Assembly: GCA_905234205.1 (NCBI GenBank) | Contig: CAJOGG010000117.1 | Span: forward strand, 1 to 7,232 | DNA: 7,232 nt | Direction of reading: 5' to 3' | DNA from: an uncultured Synergistales bacterium | GTDB taxonomy: Bacteria; Synergistota; Synergistia; Synergistales; Aminobacteriaceae | Shown: piece by piece, positions 6,126-7,232 of the stretch | Position numbering within the stretch: the stretch's first letter is position 1 | Layout of the letters: the number at the start of each line of letters is the position of its first letter | Made by a program: the position numbers and the translations under genes | Notes under the pieces: model-generated | Told to the model about the DNA's origin: nothing | The model's input: the letters and a program-made list of their open reading frames with translations, nothing else | Database searches by the model: none

Positions 6126-6740
6126 ATGAAATTAACAATAATCGGTGCTTCTGGACATGGCAAGGTTGTAGCAGATATAGCGGAGAAGAATGGATACAAC
6201 GAAATAGACTTTCTTGATGATTATAAATTTGCTAATCCAGAGTGCATACAGTCATGTGGAAAATGGCCTATAGTTGGCAAGACAGATAATGCCGAAAATA
6301 TTGACGAAGATCTCTTCATTGCTATAGGTAATTCACAAACTCGAAAAATATTTATGGAACGTTATGCTGATAAACACATTGTCACACTGATACACCCAAA
6401 TGCAATAATTGCAAGTGGCGTAAAAATTGGACGTGGTACAACCATAATGGCTGGAGTAGTTATTAATTAAGGAACGAAAATCGGAAATGGCTGTATCATT
6501 AACACAAGTTCGTCTATTGATTATGACTGTATCATAGGAGATTATTCTCACATAGCTGTTGGAACTAATTTAGCGGGTACAGTTGAAGTTGGAAAATGTA
6601 CATGGATTGGAGCCGGCGCTACTGTCATTGACAATATAAAAATTTGTGATGAATGCATGATAGGAACAGGAAGCGTAATCGTTAAAGATATAACAGAAGC
6701 AGGGACATATGTTGGTATACCAGCAAGAAAAATAAAATAA
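6126..6740 (+). pseudogene. PglD/NeuD-like sugar O/N-acyltransferase, interrupted by a stop codon
   Basis: The frame from ATG 6126 encodes a PglD-type N-terminal domain: IIGASGHGKVVADIAE at residues 5-20 is the nucleotide-sugar binding loop, and LFIAIGNSQTRK is at 63-74. Left-handed beta-helix hexapeptide repeats begin at HPNAIIASGVKIGRG. TAA interrupts at codon 115 (6468-6470). The same frame then continues without loss of register through GTKIGNG, IIGDYSHIAVG, GAGATV, IGTGSVIVKD and the typical ending YVGIPARKIK, to TAA 6738-6740. The 204 codons match the family length. Relatives acetylate amino-sugars such as UDP-4-amino-bacillosamine precursors, or sialic/legionaminic acids, using acetyl-CoA. 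Tyr133 replaces the His that is the catalytic base in PglD (His125), while His142 matches PglD His134. AGGGAGG at 6105-6111 is 14 bases from the ATG, further than ideal. A sampled stretch (6181-6240) is only 33% G+C, so foreign origin is possible. Confidence 0.85.
6468..6470 (+). other. Premature in-frame TAA in the acyltransferase gene
   Basis: The codons read GTT ATT AAT TAA GGA ACG AAA ATC GGA. In relatives this position of the beta-helix usually holds a small residue (Val-Val-Ile-Asn-Ser/Ala-Gly). A TCA to TAA change would explain it with one substitution. There is no indel, since the frame stays perfect on both sides. No in-frame ATG follows until 6657, so a restart producing a useful C-terminal protein is unlikely. 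Confidence 0.8.
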
Positions 6741-6756
6741 TTTAGTTAAATAAATG

Positions 6757-6787
6757 CAGGTCGCTGAAGTTCAACGGCCTGTTTTTT
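6757..6787 (+). terminator. Rho-independent terminator after the acyltransferase gene
   Basis: CAGGTCG (6757-6763) pairs with CGGCCTG (6775-6781), a 7-pair stem with one U-G wobble and an 11-base loop, followed directly by six T (6782-6787). It lies 16 bases after the terminal TAA. Read from the other strand the wobble becomes a C-A mismatch and the T run is poor, so it mainly serves the + strand. Confidence 0.75.
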
Positions 6788-6793
6788 GTTGCG

Positions 6794-7231
6794 TTATTTC
6801 TTCAATGCGTGATTCTTTGCGATTAAGTCAATGAATATTAAGTCCTCGTTGCCTGTGTTCTTGAGCGCATGAGCTTCACCTGCTACTGCTATAGTTACTG
6901 ACATTGGCCCAACCATATATTCTTCTCCAGCAGTATCCGTGAAAATTCCCTGGCCCGATAAAATTATGTACGTGTCTTCGTTGTCAGAGTGTTTGTGAAG
7001 TCCGATACTGTCGCCAGGTTTGAGCGTCATTAGTCCGATCTCCTTGATTGCTTGGTCGTCGGTAGCTTGTTCGCGTCTGAATGCAAATTTTCCGTACAGA
7101 GTCCCTTCACCAGTTCCGCCTGCGTGTTCAACGTTCTTATCAAAAAGTTTTTCGGCCGGGAAAAATTGTCCAGTTGGATTAGCTTTGATTGCATCAAGAT
7201 TCGCACCAGCGTTTTTAGCGATAATGTCAAG
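6794..7231 (-). CDS. Cupin-domain protein (5' end outside window)
   Basis: The frame is open from the right edge to TAA 6796-6794 and shows 145 residues. An ATG at 7030 is internal: the frame continues upstream of it with plausible protein such as TGEGTLYGKFAFRRE. The C-terminal half is a single small beta-barrel. Motif 1 is GDSIGLHKHSDNEDTY, with His79 and His81 (visible numbering) as expected metal ligands and Glu85/Asp86 at the acidic ligand position. It is followed by ILSGQG. Motif 2 is reduced to GEAHALKNTG, with His121 and Asn125. Such proteins bind a metal and act as isomerases, dioxygenases or sugar-sensing domains, and the substrate cannot be predicted. The first 65 or so visible residues are not recognised and contain no obvious DNA-binding helix-turn-helix. 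It is convergent with the acyltransferase gene, so shared function is not implied. Confidence 0.8.
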   Translation of the reverse strand, partial: LDIIAKNAGANLDAIKANPTGQFFPAEKLFDKNVEHAGGTGEGTLYGKFAFRREQATDDQAIKEIGLMTLKPGDSIGLHKHSDNEDTYIILSGQGIFTDTAGEEYMVGPMSVTIAVAGEAHALKNTGNEDLIFIDLIAKNHALKK

Positions 7232-7232
7232 A

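Noticed and set aside
6468..6470. Reassignment of TAA as a sense codon
   Set aside because: TAA terminates kdsB, kdsA, fba, the cupin gene and the acyltransferase's own natural end, so the standard meaning holds.
6333..6551. A 72-codon - strand frame opposite the acyltransferase gene
   Set aside because: It is antisense to conserved hexapeptide repeats and is explained by their repetitive codons.
7030..7230. A separate 66-codon - strand frame before the cupin
   Set aside because: The cupin frame itself is open through this stretch and gives more protein-like sequence, so this is the wrong frame.
1..7232. CRISPR array, tRNA/rRNA genes, insertion sequences or attachment sites
   Set aside because: I saw no regularly spaced repeats, no cloverleaf-like segments, no transposase-like protein and no paired terminal repeats.

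Overview
The window looks like part of the lipopolysaccharide (LPS) locus of a diderm, probably anaerobic bacterium with a genome of low to moderate G+C. The best-supported point is a run of Kdo (3-deoxy-D-manno-octulosonate) synthesis genes, which implies LPS or another Kdo-containing glycan. The mix of a Firmicutes-like class II fructose-bisphosphate aldolase, a metal-type KdsA and a bacterial ELM1-family protein would fit Synergistota, or less well Negativicutes. That placement is an inference at low confidence.

Layout. On the + strand, bases 1-1427 hold two tandem GT4-type glycosyltransferases: the C-terminal end of one, cut by the window edge, and a complete one joined to it by a 4-base GTGA overlap. 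Facing them on the - strand is a tightly packed unit, in transcription order: fba (5836-4973), kdsA (4970-4134), kdsD (4133-3156), kdsB (3159-2428) and an ELM1/DUF1022-family gene (2441-1393). Gaps within it are +2, 0, -4 and -14 bases. The two converging units overlap by 35 bases at their 3' ends, with no room for a conventional terminator between them. A 289-base divergent gap (5837-6125) separates fba from a + strand PglD/NeuD-like acyltransferase gene (6126-6740). That gene ends in a hairpin-plus-T-run terminator and is followed by a - strand cupin gene cut by the right edge.

Together, KdsD makes arabinose 5-phosphate, KdsA condenses it with phosphoenolpyruvate, and KdsB activates Kdo as CMP-Kdo. 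The phosphatase KdsC and the Kdo transferase are not in the window. The glycosyltransferases probably extend the LPS core or a surface polysaccharide. Fba at the head of the operon is a central-carbon enzyme and not a classical Kdo gene.

Two genes are broken as given. The ELM1-family gene is split by a frameshift near the middle. The PglD-like gene carries an in-frame TAA at codon 115 and also has Tyr where the family's catalytic His is expected. I found no CRISPR array, tRNA, rRNA, insertion sequence or defence system, and nothing that amounts to a convincing new multi-gene system. The most useful leads are the two disrupted genes, the fba-led Kdo operon and the divergent regulatory gap.
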